64,000 nt of DNA from Adineta steineri (GCA_905250115.1 CAJNOI010000005.1:310001-374000); one strand, 5' to 3'. Shown: positions 35,001 to 49,250, numbered from the stretch's first letter. The notes: a model not told the origin generated them from the letters alone. Numbers and translations: made by a program.

Positions 35001-38000
35001 GTGGAATTATTAATTTAGATCCAAATCGAACAACTGTTTTTCGAATGTCAGATTTTCCTGATGATATTCATAATGAATTACGCAGTGTTGAAATCTTATC
35101 AACTATCAAATTATGTATGGAAACAGGTAAAACAATATTAATGGTAAATACAGGACGAATTCATGGATCACTTTATGATGTTTTTAATCAAAATTTTTCT
35201 ATTATGGCAACGGGTGATATGAGAAAAATCTTTTCCAAAGTTGCAATAGGTCCAAAAACAATTGATGTTGTTGTTCATGAAGATTTTCAATGTATTGTTC
35301 ATATTAAACGAAGTGAATTTAAAGATATTCCAGCACCATTTCTTAGTCGTTTTCAAAAATATTCATTGTGTGTTAATGATTTTTATCGAATTCAATTTGA
35401 ACAACTTCCACTAAATGATCAAACAATAATGAAAAATATTGAAGATAAACTTCAATCATTTATTCAACATTTTGGTCGACAATATTTTTATGGTTTAAAT
35501 GAAAATACTTTATATTCATGTTTATTATCATTAATGAAACAAAATGTCATTGATCAAAATTATTTTTTAAATACTCAACAACATTATACACAATTAACAA
35601 TTCAATCAAAACCATTTATCGAACAAAATCCAAGTGATATACAACAATGTCTCTTACGTTCAGTATTATCGAAATTATTACAATTAGTTTCACCGGAATT
35701 TCTTATTCTTAAATTACGAACAATTGAAGATAAGATTGCACAATTATTATGTATTAATTATTTTCAACAACAAGAACATTTTCATATTGAAAATTTCATT
35801 CAACAACTTCTTTCTACTCCATGTTTAGATCTACAAGATGATGATCTATTAACAATAACAACAACAGATATACAACTACCAAAATTCAATGATACAAAAA
35901 TTACGAGAAAAGTTATGATATTTACACGTACATCCTCGTATGTTGTTGGACTTCATGAACAATCAAGTCATGAAATATTCGGTAGTATGGATAATAATCA
36001 ATATATTGATCATATTGATATACTTAATCTCGTAAGTGATTCTTTCTTTTGCTAAAAATAAATTATCGTGATTATTTTTCTCTAGGCCGTAATTGAAAAT
36101 TCAGTAAAATTAGAAGAAAGATTTCAAAATTTTGAAAAAGATGAGAAAAAGAAGATTCTTTTTATTGTAATCAATGCTCGAATCAATCAACAACGTTTAC
36201 ATATTCCATATATACGACAGCTGATTGATAAAAGTGATTATTCTTGCAATATTTTAAACAAAAAACAAGAGAAATATTTTCTCATTCTTGTTCATTCTCC
36301 TGCACAAGAACTTTATCATCAATCATCATTTCCATCGATATTTCTACAAGATTGGGATTTTTATTTTTTTGATAGTTGTTCACCAGGTAGTGCATTTCAT
36401 CTTCAAAAAATGTTACAAATTGTTTCTTCATCCGATCAATATGAAACAACTGAGAATATTTTATGCGATTTAAATGTTTTATTTGATGATTGTTTATGGG
36501 ATTTTTGTTCACGAATTCAAATAACTCAACAAGAATTATCACGTGATATGTTTAAAAATAAATTAGCATATGAATTTTATCAACCTCAAACAAATACTCT
36601 AAAACGTGTGCAATGTTTTAAACAAATTCTTCAACAATCAACACAATTACAAAAACGTATTATGAAAATTTATCATGAACATTTATCAAATCAAAAAGAT
36701 TCATCAAAGAAAATTTATAGTTTTATTTATCAAATATCAAAAGATATTCTTTGTGGAAAACGATTTGATGGTCTTGTTGATTCTATTCAGTCACAAACAC
36801 GAATATCATTTACAAATTTTGTTTCAAATGTTTTTAAATTTATTGTAAATGATTATGGTTTAGATACTTTATCAATTCTATCGAGTAATACTAATGATTA
36901 TCATTCAATGTTAGAATTAATCGATTATTCATCATTTTCAATAGATGAAAATAAAGATTCAATTTCACAAGGTCTTATTCAACTTAGTATTCATTATGCT
37001 TGTATTCCGCAAACACCGCTTTATCATTTATTTCATCAACGAATCAAATCTTATGCTGATGAAATCAAATTGTTAACGATTTTGAAACAAAATCAACATA
37101 AAGGTTCGTCAATTTCTTTTCTTCTTGATCAATACCTCTCTATATTTGTTATTTAGAAAACAATTTTGATGAACTTCGCCCTGATTATTATGATGTGCCA
37201 CGAGCTACAACTACCGATCTTTATTTCGAGAATAATGATGATGATGATAATGGAAATGATACATCTGAAAATTTTCGATATAAATTAATGAAATCAATAT
37301 TAAATGATAAAGTTTTAACTGAAATTATCAATGAACAAATTCTTCATTCGTATTCAAATGATCTTGTTCGAACATTTTGTACAATTGTTGAAAAAAATTT
37401 CGATAATAATCTTCATCAATGTGAAAAAACAATTGATTTTGTTTCTCGTTGGTTATTACTTGTTGAGGAAAATGATCGACAATCACTTGAAGAATCTTCT
37501 TCGAAACATATTTGGCTTTTATCACATGTTTATACATCATTTGAATATGATCAAAATGATCTTTTTTCCTTATATTCAGCTTGTCGTATCACTGATCAAC
37601 TTGATTCAACACGTTCATTTTATCAAGATTTATTTGACAATGAACAATATATAACTCGTTCTGATGTTCGAGAAAAATTATTTCGATTAATGTTTGATTA
37701 TTTATGGAAATCTCTTTGTGAATTTTGTTTAAATGGTCAACAGAATAGTGAACAATGGGTTCATGCTTATACATTTATATCAAAATATTATCCATCAGAT
37801 AAAGTTTTATCACGTACACAACTTGTTGAAATAAAAGATCAAATTAATTTTATGAATTTAGCTTATCTTATTCTTTTGAATGATAAAACACCTGAGCCAA
37901 AACATCTTGTTACACTTTTATTAAATAATATTCATTTAAATAATCAAAATCAACATGGACATAATAGAAAATCAATGTATTTTGGATTAATACCAAACAT

Positions 38001-41000
38001 TATTGAATTAATTCAAAAATATTTAAATGATAATCAAGTGAATAATTCAACATTAATGATTGAAATACAACAATGGATTATTTTAATGTTGAAATCAACA
38101 ACAGATTCATGTAAAGATGAAATAAAACATCTTTTTCAAGATTTAAATCAATCAACATATTATTTATCAATACCAATGAAACAATTTCTATTTGATGAAT
38201 TAGCTAATTTATATCTTTTAGAACCTGAACGAAATAATAAACCGAAATTAGATTGTTGGGATCGAGGAATAAAACTTTTGCCATTGATTATTGAATCAAT
38301 TGGAAATGATGATCTTCTAAAAAATTATCATTTACCTTATCACTCATTCGTTCTACCTGAAAATGATCAACAACAACAACCATTATTAGATTTATTTTTC
38401 TTCTATTTTCAACGATCAATCAATGAACAAGTCATAACCACTAATTTACTGAATAAAATCATGCAATCAAAATTACAGAATACAAGAAACCAACGTTTTA
38501 CTACTGCTGTTCAAAATATATATCAACAATTACAAATTTATTTTCTTTTGAAATTAACTGCTGAAATACTTTGTCAAAGTAACATTCCTCTTGCAGATCG
38601 AACAATACTTGATCGAATAATAAAAACAATTATAAATAATTATTTAACAATAGCAGAAGATATGACTGAATTAAATGAATATCTTCAATTGTTTTTTGCT
38701 ACAATTATTTCAAAACGTTCATGGAATTATCTTCTTAATCTTCTCAAATCAGATCATATTCAACGTATTCATAGTCAATGGGCAAATAAATTATATCAAT
38801 TATTACAAATTCAACAAACAACACAACGAAATGAACATTTACAATTATGTCATCAAATACAATTTACTCTCTCAATGGATCATACTTCATCAATATTTCC
38901 ACAATTTCATCAATCTTATGACCACATGAAAACAATTCTCAAAGAAAATATCAATAATAATCAACAATGGAATAGTTTTGCAGATTGGATTCAATTGCAA
39001 CAAAACATTATTGATCTTAAAACGATTAAAGTAATGTTATTATTAAATATTTATTATGATTATTATTGTACCAATCAATTAACATCTCTCAACACATTAT
39101 TATCATTTATTGAAAATAAATTACAACCATCATCTGAAGAACTACGAGTATTTCGTGTTTTATTACAGCCAGAACAATATATGATTGGTTACTCAAGAAG
39201 AAATGAAATTCTTGAACAAAATTATCTTAATAAATTATTTCATCTTGATTGTAAAGATGAAGATGAGTTATGTATTCGTCATTCATTAGTTAACCTTTTA
39301 GCAATGATTCTATTAGGAGGAAAACAAAATTTTCTTTGGACATTTACATTCGAACCATTAACATTACAAAATACATTTGGTAAAGTCTTATACAATAAAA
39401 TTTTGTTTTATTTTTCTTTTCTCTTAGGTTTTGGATCAACAGCACGTCAAGTTATACAGCAACGTGGTGTTCATTATGATTGTGGTTGTATCATTACGCA
39501 AAATGGTGATTTGATGCATTTCGAAAGAGCAAACATTAGTGTATTGAATGTACCAGCTGTTTATGTTGCGTATTTTTCTACATTTGGTGCTCTAGTAAGT
39601 TTAATACATTAATATTCCTATGTACATTTAATTATTTAGGCTTGGCATTTATTGTTATTTAATGAATCAGTACAAAATTTACATGGTCCAATACTTGCTC
39701 CACATGCTATAGCTGATAAGACAGCGGAACATCGCCTTGCAGGAAATGATCAACGAGCAAAGGTTTGTCATTTTGTTCGAGCAAGATTATTATCAACATT
39801 TAATTTCTTGTCAATTCATTCGAATTGTAATGATGCATGTATTCTTTTAAATCGTTGTTTTGAACAAATGGCTTTCTTAACATTGAATCATCAACAACCA
39901 GGAAATTCTTGGATAAAACCGATTTATAATACGATTAATGATCAATTAAAAGCAGAAGAAGAATTTCAAAATAAAATCTTTTATTTTATTCATCAAAAAT
40001 TAGCTGAATATAAAACTTATGTAAATCAATTAGATTTACAATCACAAATACAAAAAAGACTTCAAGATTTTATTACAAAAATACCAATACAAATTCAATT
40101 TCGACATTTTAAAACTGAATTACACAATCCGATTAATACACAATTACCTTTAAAAGTCTTACGGCATGTTCTCGATTCAACTGATTTTTTAAAATTTATG
40201 AAATGGATTTATAATCTCAGTCAATTTTATCTTCTTCTACATCAAACTTATACACAATTAATTGAACGAGATGAATTTCTTAATGTTACATTAAACGAAT
40301 TGTATGAACGAGGTCAAAAACATTCGAATAATCGTCAATATTTTCAAAATCGAAACAATAATTATTCAATAGTTATCGATCGTGGAATAGAAGCTGTTAA
40401 TGCTTATCATCAATTTACAGACGGTCTTATTCGACCAGGTGCTTGCGATCAAACTCAACGTTTTACAAAAATTACACGTGATACACCAATTCATTATTTA
40501 GTTACAACTGGAAATTTTGATGAAGGAGATATTATTATGCGTATACTCAGGTATAGAATAGATTCAACTAATAAGGGAACACCCCGAAGTGGGGGTGCGG
40601 GTGTGACATGAAAATAATACCCACACCCACACCCTCAAGATCTAGTTACACATTCAGAGATTTCAGTACTCAATTTTTTTCTGTGTTTTTAGGGTCTTAA
40701 TTGATAATCATAATACTTTATTGAACTTACTTGAACAAGAAGTGAATAATGATGATAATAATCATGTTGTTGGACCATTAAGAAAATTAGTAAATAATTT
40801 AACATCAAAACAGGTTTCTATCTTACAAATCGTCCGAGATAATACTGGTGTTATTACTTTGACAGATTATGACTGTATATGGATTGAACAATTATCACGT
40901 GCAACATTAATTACAAAAAATGATGAATATTTTCAACAAGCAGATACTCAACTTGATTTTGATTTTCTTTATTTACAATCCTATATAATTCGAACATATC

Positions 41001-44000
41001 TTCTACTTTGTCGTATTAATTATCAACATATAATACAAAACTATCAATGTCATATTCGACGAAATCAACAAAATACAACAAATGAAACATTTGATCTTGA
41101 TAAAGAATATTTAATTCCATTAACTAAACATCAATTAGAAACAGATTGGAATTATTTAAAAGAAATGTATTTAGATAAACTTTATCATGGTCATAATCTT
41201 CTTCGACAAATAGCAATTCAATTAAAACATCATCAAGAAAATATTTCACAAATGAATCTTTATGATTTTATTCGAACATTTGATCATGAACAAAATTTTC
41301 AACAACAAATTGAACAATATGAAATAAAAGATTTTCAATTAATGTATTTTGATCATATTTGTCAATTATATGCAAATTCCATTAGTAATTTTCAACATTT
41401 ATTTACTGATGTTTCTCAATTATTACGAACTCCAATTGAAATACAACTCGATAATGAACTTAGTAAAATGTTACAAGGAGCAATAATTAGTGTTGATGAT
41501 ATCGATGGAATTAAAGTACTTATTCAAACAATTACTGATTTATTAAATGATCTTCGAACAAATGAACATTTTCTTCAAAGACAATGGACAGATTCATTAA
41601 AAGAAACATGTTCTATCTTAGCAATTGAAAATTCGATTTTGAATTTAATACCCGATGGAATTAAATGTGAAAATTATGTTGCACTTTGTATTCATTTAAT
41701 TCGAATGAGAACCATTTTACAAGAACGAATGGTTAATATCGAAGAAAAAGAAACTAAACAATGGAATGAAAATATCAACAATAAACCCATTGATCAGCAT
41801 CCAAATCGTTTTTCGAATTATTTGAATGAGATATCAATAGAAAATGATGTCTCGAAGAATTCAATTGAGACAGATGATAAAAATATTTGGTTAGATATTC
41901 CAGGTTATACATCGACTAATCCAATTGTTGATGATATCTTCTTTGATGATCATGTTAAAGAAACTCCAGTTCCTCAACCAACAACAACAACTTTTGATTA
42001 TGAATCACTCTTTCAATTAGATGTGAAATCAGTTCCATTAACAACATCGATTTTATTTGAACAAATTCATAGTCATAAAGAAGAATCAATAACGATAGAT
42101 TTGAAAAAAGCATTAAAATTTTCAATAAGTCATCCTGATGGAAAAGTTGCTTCAAGTTTTTGGAAAGGTGAAAATTTATTTCATAAATTACGTGAAGTGT
42201 TCAAGAAAGAAAAATATGATGAAAATATATTTGTTATTATTGATAAAAATGATATTCTTCTTGATTTTCTTAATGAAAATACTCCAGTACCAAAACGTAT
42301 GTCTCAAGAATATTTCATTATTCAAAAAGAATCGTTATTTCAAATCGAATTTCGTTTTCAAGATAATAATTTCAAATATTTCGTTTCATTGAACGTTAAA
42401 ATTCCTTCAATAATTCAACGATTTCTTACTGATCATAATATAAAACCTTCATCAGATGAAAATTATCTTTGTTTCTTTAATGGACATAAAAAAACCATTG
42501 AAAATGAAACGATCACTGATCTTATCAAACAAACGAACAATCCAGAATCAAAAATTATTCCGATAATCATTACTGAAGATAATCTTAATACTTCTTCACT
42601 TTATCAAATCATTCTACGAACAAAACAAAGTAAAAATTTCATATCGAAATTTCATTTTTTTTCTCATTGAATAGTTGTTTAGATCAAGAACAAACTGGTT
42701 TCTTTCATCCCACTGCAAATTGGAAACATGTCAATGAATGGTTAAAACATTTCGATCAAATCATTGATTCTCCAACAAATGAATATTCTTTTTTTAATAA
42801 AGAACAACAGACAATTCTCGATGAAAATCAAACAATTTCTTCAATACTTATTGATGGAATCGATCGAAATATAACAATAAAAGTTACATTTACTTATGAA
42901 ACAAATAAAGTAACAATCAATGCATTAAAATCAACAAAACTTTATCATTTATTAAACAATGAACATCTTCTTCGACAACTAAATTTAATTGATATATCTC
43001 CTAATGATTGTGTTCTTGTTCTTGAAGGATCAAATGAACAAATTCTTTCGCAAAATGATATTCAACAACCTGTAAATCATTATATATCAACAGATAATCA
43101 ATCAATTCATTTTAGAATATCAATTATGATTCAGATATTTCGATATGATAGTTCAGAACCAATTTCAATTCATTTTTCAAACAGAAATATCATAATGGAA
43201 GATATATTTCAATCAATTACTAATGTTCCATCCAATGTTTATGAATACTTAGCTTCCAATTCAACAAAGAAAGTTATTGATTATTGTGACAAACTTTCGA
43301 ATATAAATGAAACAAAATTTTTATTAGTTAAAGAAAATGAAACGTGTCTTGTATCAATTGAAAAACCTAAAAATAATCAATTACTTGATTTAGATGATGG
43401 ACAAAATGATATTCATCAACGATATACTATTTATGCTCGAATTCTCGATATTTATCAGGAAAATCAACTTGATATTGATCATCAATATTTATTTTATTCG
43501 AATGATTTTGTTCCATCAATTCAAACACAATTAATATCTTTTCAATCACCATCATCATTATCATCAATTCGATTTACTTTAAGCAATGAAAATTTACCAG
43601 TGAATATTACCATTGCAAATAATGAAAATCAACAAACAATTCAATTTCATTCTTCTTTAACAATTAATATTAAAAGTTTACGTTCGTTTGCTTGTCAATT
43701 ATTTTTATTAAATGAGAATTATTATCAATTAATGTATGATGGTTGTCCACTTGATGATGATGATATAACTTTGAATGATATTGATTCTGATATGACTCAT
43801 ATAGAATTACAAATGAACTCAACAGCAGAGATTCATTGTTCAATTCAATTTGGTGAACAAAAAATTATATTACCGTGTTCTTCAAATACATTAATAGAAA
43901 TGATTATTAAAGAATCATTAACAAAATTATATTTATCTCAAGATGAGAATCAGATTTATGAATTATTTGCTTTGACTGATGATGATCAAACATCAATTGA

Positions 44001-44088
44001 AGAAGATATTCCGATTGATGATATTTATTCATTATTTCCATCTAAACCAACTCTCATACCGTTTGAACTAAAGAAGAAAGGCGAATAG
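26074..44088 (+). CDS. RNF213-like giant AAA+ ATPase without RING, with ubiquitin-like tail
   Basis: Thirteen exons: 26074-27952, 28011-29678, 29746-30207, 30252-31268, 31320-33910, 33967-34251, 34316-36031, 36086-37103, 37157-39379, 39428-39594, 39640-40550, 40693-42629, 42683-44088. They total 17,280 bases, 5,759 residues, near vertebrate RNF213 (about 5,200). A GOLD-like beta domain lies at about 815-905. P-loops: GIAGIGKT at about 1673 (split by intron 4), GDTGVGKT at about 2031 with Walker B VVFFDEVNTASCLG at about 2295, and GAPGQSKT at about 2560 with VVFLDEASLPDEKK at about 2636. The latter two pairs match the tandem AAA core of RNF213 (compare EVNTSSCLGLF-type and LKxLHP motifs). The E3-shell-like segment includes VHYDCGC and VPAVYVAYFSTFGAL at about 4300-4340. 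No RING or RZ cysteine-histidine cluster is visible. The last 650 residues hold ubiquitin-like domains (LMYDGCPLDDDDITLNDID). TGA directly precedes the start ATG. Confidence 0.88.
40581..40641. repeat. Telomere-like palindrome, copy 12 (inside an intron)
   Basis: CCGAAGTGGGGGTGCGGGTGTG facing CCCACACCCACACCCTCAAGA. It sits in intron 11 of the RNF213-like gene; that intron is 142 bases whereas the others are 44-67, so the palindrome explains most of the excess. Confidence 0.8.
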
Positions 44089-46154
44089 AACATTTTCTTT
44101 ATTGTATAAGTTACTTCTATGTTGTTCATGATTTTAAAAATATAACGTTTTAGAGGAAAAACTTTCTTGAGGGTGTGGATCTTCTCTTTTCCTCATTCAT
44201 ACTCCATACCCACCGTCAAGATAAATATAATAACTCATATGAAATCATTTTTATCTAATAAAGTTTTAAATTATTCGATAATATTGAGTATAACTGATTA
44301 AACCTTGAATCATTATCAATATTTTTGGATAAAATAATAATGATAATATTTATAAAAACGAATTTCTATATTTTTTTTTGTTTATATATTTGAAATTCGT
44401 TTTGTTATTATATGAAAATTCTCTAATTAAATAATAACATTAAATCTTTCATTGATATAAATTCATGTTGTAGATATTTAGGGGTTTTGTTATATTCAAG
44501 TTGTTAGCAATGTTTACAATCCTACAAAATAGTAAATATCTATTCATGAATTTTTCTTATCATAAAATTTATATTAATTAGTAATTATTGAGAGTAATAC
44601 TATTTTAATTTCTTCATAGAAATAAGTCACTTGAGAAATATTTTCATATTTTCAAAAAAAAGACATTTTCCAAGAGTTGAACGTATTATTGGCAGAGTAA
44701 TTTGAAGATATTTAAAAAATACATTTTGGAATTGATTTCATCATGAAACTCAATGATTTTTATTAAATTTTTCTCAACTTCAACTAATTTTATTCTCATA
44801 AGAAATATTTTTTGTAATTCATTAAAACATTTCAAATTATTTCTTCAATTAAACATAATAAAGAGTTTGTTAAATATTTATTTGAGTTCGTTTCAAACAC
44901 AAAACAAATCAATTTTTAAGTGTTATTAAAAGAAATCAGATGAAAAAGCTCCCATTTTATCAAAAATTTTTGAAACCAACAATCAAATTCAAATTATTTA
45001 TTTTTTCGAAGATTTAGATTTTCAAAAAATTAAATTTCGGTTCTTTTCTTTTAAAACAAATGAATTTTTCTTCATTTCAATTCTTTCAATTAACCCTGAT
45101 TCACTCACTTGAGATTTAGGCATGGACTTCAACAAGTCTCATTTTAATGTTATACGTACTAAAGTCAAAGTCAAATCACACCTTTTTAGATATGTTCTAC
45201 TGACGAATAGTAGAATACGCTGCTGATGCCAGTCGTTTACTATCATTAGTTATATATGTGACAAACTATTTCGAAATATGTACGAGTACTTGTTGATTAC
45301 TTGGACTCCGTTAAGACCTCAGCGAGATTCAGTTTAATTCCCTGTATTTGTAACGTCAGCTGAAAACTTATCTTGTGAGATATGTATTGAGAACTCTTAG
45401 TAGAGTATCAGGGTATCGTGTGGGATGGGATGGAACGTGAAAAGTCGTCCCACGGGAGAGATATTTTTCAAACTATCCCGTGGAACCGGATGATAGATTG
45501 AGCGTATGGGTGAGGGGGAATGCGGGTGCGTCCTATGTATATTCCAACCCACAATCATAGCCACTCCACATCGATTGGACCACCACGCACACACACACCC
45601 ACATCTTTACACGCGCCTTCACGGATTCCGGTTGAGTGTTACATAATGAACCAGATGAAAGCTGACTACAAAACACTCAGAAGATTTCATAAGATCTTAT
45701 GGTAAGACGATACAGAAGATCATATATGCATATGATTCTATAAGATAAAATATGGTCTTACTGTACGATGCTCGAGCTGGGTAGAAGCACAAGAGTACAA
45801 AGCACAAAGTTATTGCTACCATTTTGTTTTTAATTTACTCTGTTCGAATGACGTACTGATTCTTTTTCGTCCTCTTTTAATTCCGTAAATGGTAAGCTCG
45901 TATGAGAGTGATGCGCAGGTGTCATGATACATTTCTCTAAACTTCAACTATTTCCCCTTTTTTTTCGAAAAATGATTTTGTGTCGCACGGAGATTAGACC
46001 TACCCGAATAAGCACGTTTACAAAGAGAATGCTTTTATGTGAAAATGGTAGAACCGCAGCACAGTTCGGTGTGTTGGCCAACGGCCATGGTGAAATATTT
46101 ATTTTAAAAATACTTCAGGAGGTTCTGTCTTATTTTTAGAATCAAACTTCTCCT
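44089..46154. other. Spacer without convincing gene
   Basis: 44230-45120 is very AT-rich with nothing recognisable. 45160-45930 is noticeably more GC-rich, with GTGGGTG/CACACACCCAC tracts near 45505-45605 that may be a further degraded telomere-like element. Short frames here have no domain. Confidence 0.6.
44165..44222. repeat. Telomere-like palindrome, copy 13
   Basis: TCTTGAGGGTGTGGATC facing CCATACCCACCGTCAAGATA; 77 bases past the stop of the RNF213-like gene. Confidence 0.75.
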
Positions 46155-47452
46155 CTAACACCACAGATCTCCGCTCAGAAACTCGAACTTCTGAACGCGG
46201 TTATTCTCAATATCAACTACAAAGAGATTGTTTTTAGAGTCGAAACCAACAGCTGATGGTCGGTTGAAATGCTGAGAGCCTATCCCCGCAACTCCCGTCA
46301 CTCCAGCAACTGTTCGTACAGTTCCGTCTCTGATACTAAGTCGCTGCACCCGATGATTGCTCTCGTCAGCTACGTAGACGTTGCCGTACCGATCAAAAGC
46401 CAAGCCTCTAGGTATGTTGAGTTGATGGGAACCAGGACCCCCTTTTCCTGCCTCTCCCATGATCGTGGTGCCTAAAGTAAGATTGCCGTTCAGATACTTT
46501 CGAACGACATGTTTGCCTTCATCTGCGACGTATAAATTATTGCATCCATCAACATAGATTCCTGTCGGTTGAGAAACCTCGCTCGCCGAGATAACGACAG
46601 AGCCGACTTTTGATCCACTCGCAAATTTGATCACACGACAGTTTGTAGAGTCTGATACATAGAGCTGGTCTTGTCGATCAAAAAAAATACTGTATGAATA
46701 TCCAAACTGGTACAGCTCAGTGCCGTTTCCACGTCCACCTGCGATCGTGGCGCCGTCGAGATCTCCTGGAGCGAATTTTTGAACCCGCCCGTGAAAATCT
46801 GCGACATAGACGTTATCATTTGCGTCTACGTAGAAACCCCAGGCCCACAGAAGTTGCGCAGATTTATCTACCACTGCTGATCCTTCAGCTACTGTAGTGC
46901 CGTTAGAGGAACCTGGCACAAAGCGCTGCACTCGATGATGACCTTGATCTACCACCCACATACGATCACGTCGATCAATGAATAAGTTAACAGGTGCATC
47001 GAGAGAACTGGTGACCGTGACTCCATTCGCCCTCCATTCTGGTGCCGTGCATTTCGCAGCTGACGGAATTGGTACAAATGTATTGCAGCTATCTTGTGTG
47101 GTGCTTGTTTCAATAAAGCTTTGCTCTAAAGGATACACACGATCTTAAATATTTAGTAGTTTAATAGTGAACCTTTAATAATCTACCTATGCACTTACCT
47201 TTTTGCCATACTCGCGTATAAGGGCTTATTGAGGAACGGTTGACCCTCCTGTAGACGTTCCGCTAGTAGTTTGTTGCATATGCAAATCTTATGTTCACAG
47301 GTTGCTTCTGCATCTCTGCACTCTATCAAGCCTTTTCTCAGCAAAGAGTCGTACTGCAAAAGTCCAACAGCATTACTGCAGGATAACTTGCTACTACCCA
47401 ATCAGACAAAAAAGTTCAAAATGCGTGTAAATGCTAAAAATATGTAGACCAT
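46155..47452 (-). CDS. NHL-repeat protein with probable signal peptide, GC-rich; early TGA
   Basis: The main frame, 47138 down to 46155, encodes six or more NHL blades with PTGIYVDxxNNLYVADxxxHVVRK cores and VAG-type spacers. An upstream in-frame segment 47401-47213 encodes a cysteine-containing region (CRDAEATCEHKICIC). Best joining intron by phase is GTATGG at 47211 to an acceptor at about 47144 or 47126; a stronger-looking GTAAGT at 47198 does not keep the frame. Upstream again, ATG at 47452 opens a hydrophobic signal-like stretch of 16 codons (MVYIFLAFTRILNFFV) that ends at TGA 47404-47402 in the same frame. Codon use is markedly more GC-rich than in neighbouring genes. It may be a working secreted propeller with mis-modelled 5' end, or a decaying copy. 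Relatives of this style differ from paralogues A-C. Confidence 0.65.
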
Positions 47453-49250
47453 TTTCGAAAGTTAATCGCGGTTCTCGATCACTACCGTCAAACGAATTGA
47501 AAAAGAATGTGAAAATACGCAGAAGGTTTCTGTATGAGAGTATTTGAGACGAGTACTAGATTGACATTCTACATGACAAACGCATCAAAAACCAATCGCG
47601 TTTACTCGTCTATATTGTCAACATGTTTTCTACTCACGGTCGAGAACCACGATTATCAGCCAAGAATACTCTTAAAACTTAACCGTGAAAACGTCTTGTT
47701 TCAATGCACCTATAAATTGTTCACGTTTACACATTGAAATAATTGAAACGATTTTTCATTAATATTTCAAAAGAGCTTTTACTCCACTATCGAAAGCACC
47801 GATTATACAGTGCACGCATTCAAAAAAAAAGAGCCATGAAAACCCTATATGTTTTTTTGACAGTGATAAAATCTCCAGTTTCTCACTTTCAAAAAATTCA
47901 AACGAGTGTTTATGTATATTTCATATAAGCTTTAACGTATAGATAGAAAACACTGATTCGCCACTCTCGTACTGAATCGAAACACACATATAAAACCTAT
48001 ATGTGACATTATTACTAAATTTACATCATTTTCATAAAAATTAATTACAATATATACTTCACAAATTTTCACAATCAAATTTCTCTTCAACGTTTTCTTC
48101 CTAAATGCTTCCAGCTATAGAACTCATACAGAAAAACCGAAAGGAATGCTTCAATGAAACAAACAAGAACACACTATTTTTATATTACAGCATAAAGTTA
48201 ACAAAACCAGTCATACAATAAAAACCAACAAATCTTTTTTCCTAACTAATTTATATGCACTATTTGCCTTTCAGAGAGTGCTAATATTACTATATAAATA
48301 TAAACCAAACAAATCATGCAAAACAATTGAATGATGTTTTATACGAACTAACCGATACAAGCGATTCCAATTTGATATGAAATATATATATTATTATTTT
48401 GCCAGATAAAAAAATATCTCTAAAGAACTCATAAATAATGAGTTTTGAATATTCATCCAAAATTAGAGCGTGAAAACGCGGAGAAAATGAGTATTTTGCG
48501 CCTTTACACAATTGAAAAAAGATATATTTTCAAAAATATAGGAGTTTAAATCATCATACTGCTCATTTGATACTGTTAACAATGCAAGTTTCTCTTACCC
48601 GTTAAAATGCTCGAATATCAATGGTTGGATAAGTTCACACGTGTTCTTAAATAGAACTCATTATATCGCAAATATAAAACGGCAATATTTTTCTTAAATT
48701 CGCAGAGGCAAAATTTAATGTATGGAAATATTTATAGTTCTTCCTATTTCATCGTTTACACGGTAAACTTTTTATCATTAGTTACCGTATAAATTTATGA
48801 TAAAAGAAACACTTAAAATTTCAGTTAGAGAGCGTTTAGACGATGGTTATTAACGGCGCAAAACCTGTTATTTATAATTTCAAGATAAAGCTCATAACAT
48901 ATCAACTTTCTGAGCATTTAAACGTTTGTCATAGAAACTACGCAATTAAACGATAAAAAAACAATTTTGTAAGCGTTTGCACGCCTATTTCTATCCGTTG
49001 AAAAAATTTAGTCATGTAAACATTCAAAAAAAGGAATTTTTTTGTATTTGCACATTTATTCTTATCGGCACGCGTTCAAACACTAAAGAAAAGGATTTTT
49101 TAAGCGTTTACACGCGTTTATGCAAAATCTTGTTTGCCTGTGTACGACCAATCCTGTGGGTGATCAATTTTATTTAATCTGTACGGGGTTGATTAATAAA
49201 GAAATTAAAAAACCAGATAGAGCAATAAATTGATAACTTCAGAGAGAAAA
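47453..49250. other. Spacer with recurring CGTTTACACG-like motifs
   Basis: No gene. Between about 47640 and 49130 variants of CGTTTACACG/GCGTTTGCACG/CACGCGTTCAAACAC recur many times, most densely at 48970-49130, suggesting a degenerate repeat array. Confidence 0.5.

Noticed and set aside
39380..39427. Hydrophobic insert in the RNF213-like protein
   Set aside because: This 48-base stretch has GT and CTCTTAG borders and is multiple-of-three; reading it as an intron gives NTFGFGSTARQV, so it is intronic.
42630..42682. Apparent frameshift in the RNF213-like gene
   Set aside because: The first AG (42674) breaks the frame, but the next one, TGTTTAG at 42682, gives a 53-base intron and restores the frame; total coding length is then a whole number of codons.
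45397..45705. Short frames in a GC-richer, CACACCC-containing stretch
   Set aside because: Proline/histidine-rich translation of repeat-like DNA; no gene evidence. The tract may be another decayed telomere-like element but the palindrome is too poor to list.
47534..48511. Frames of about 60-67 codons
   Set aside because: Chance frames in a degenerate repeat field.
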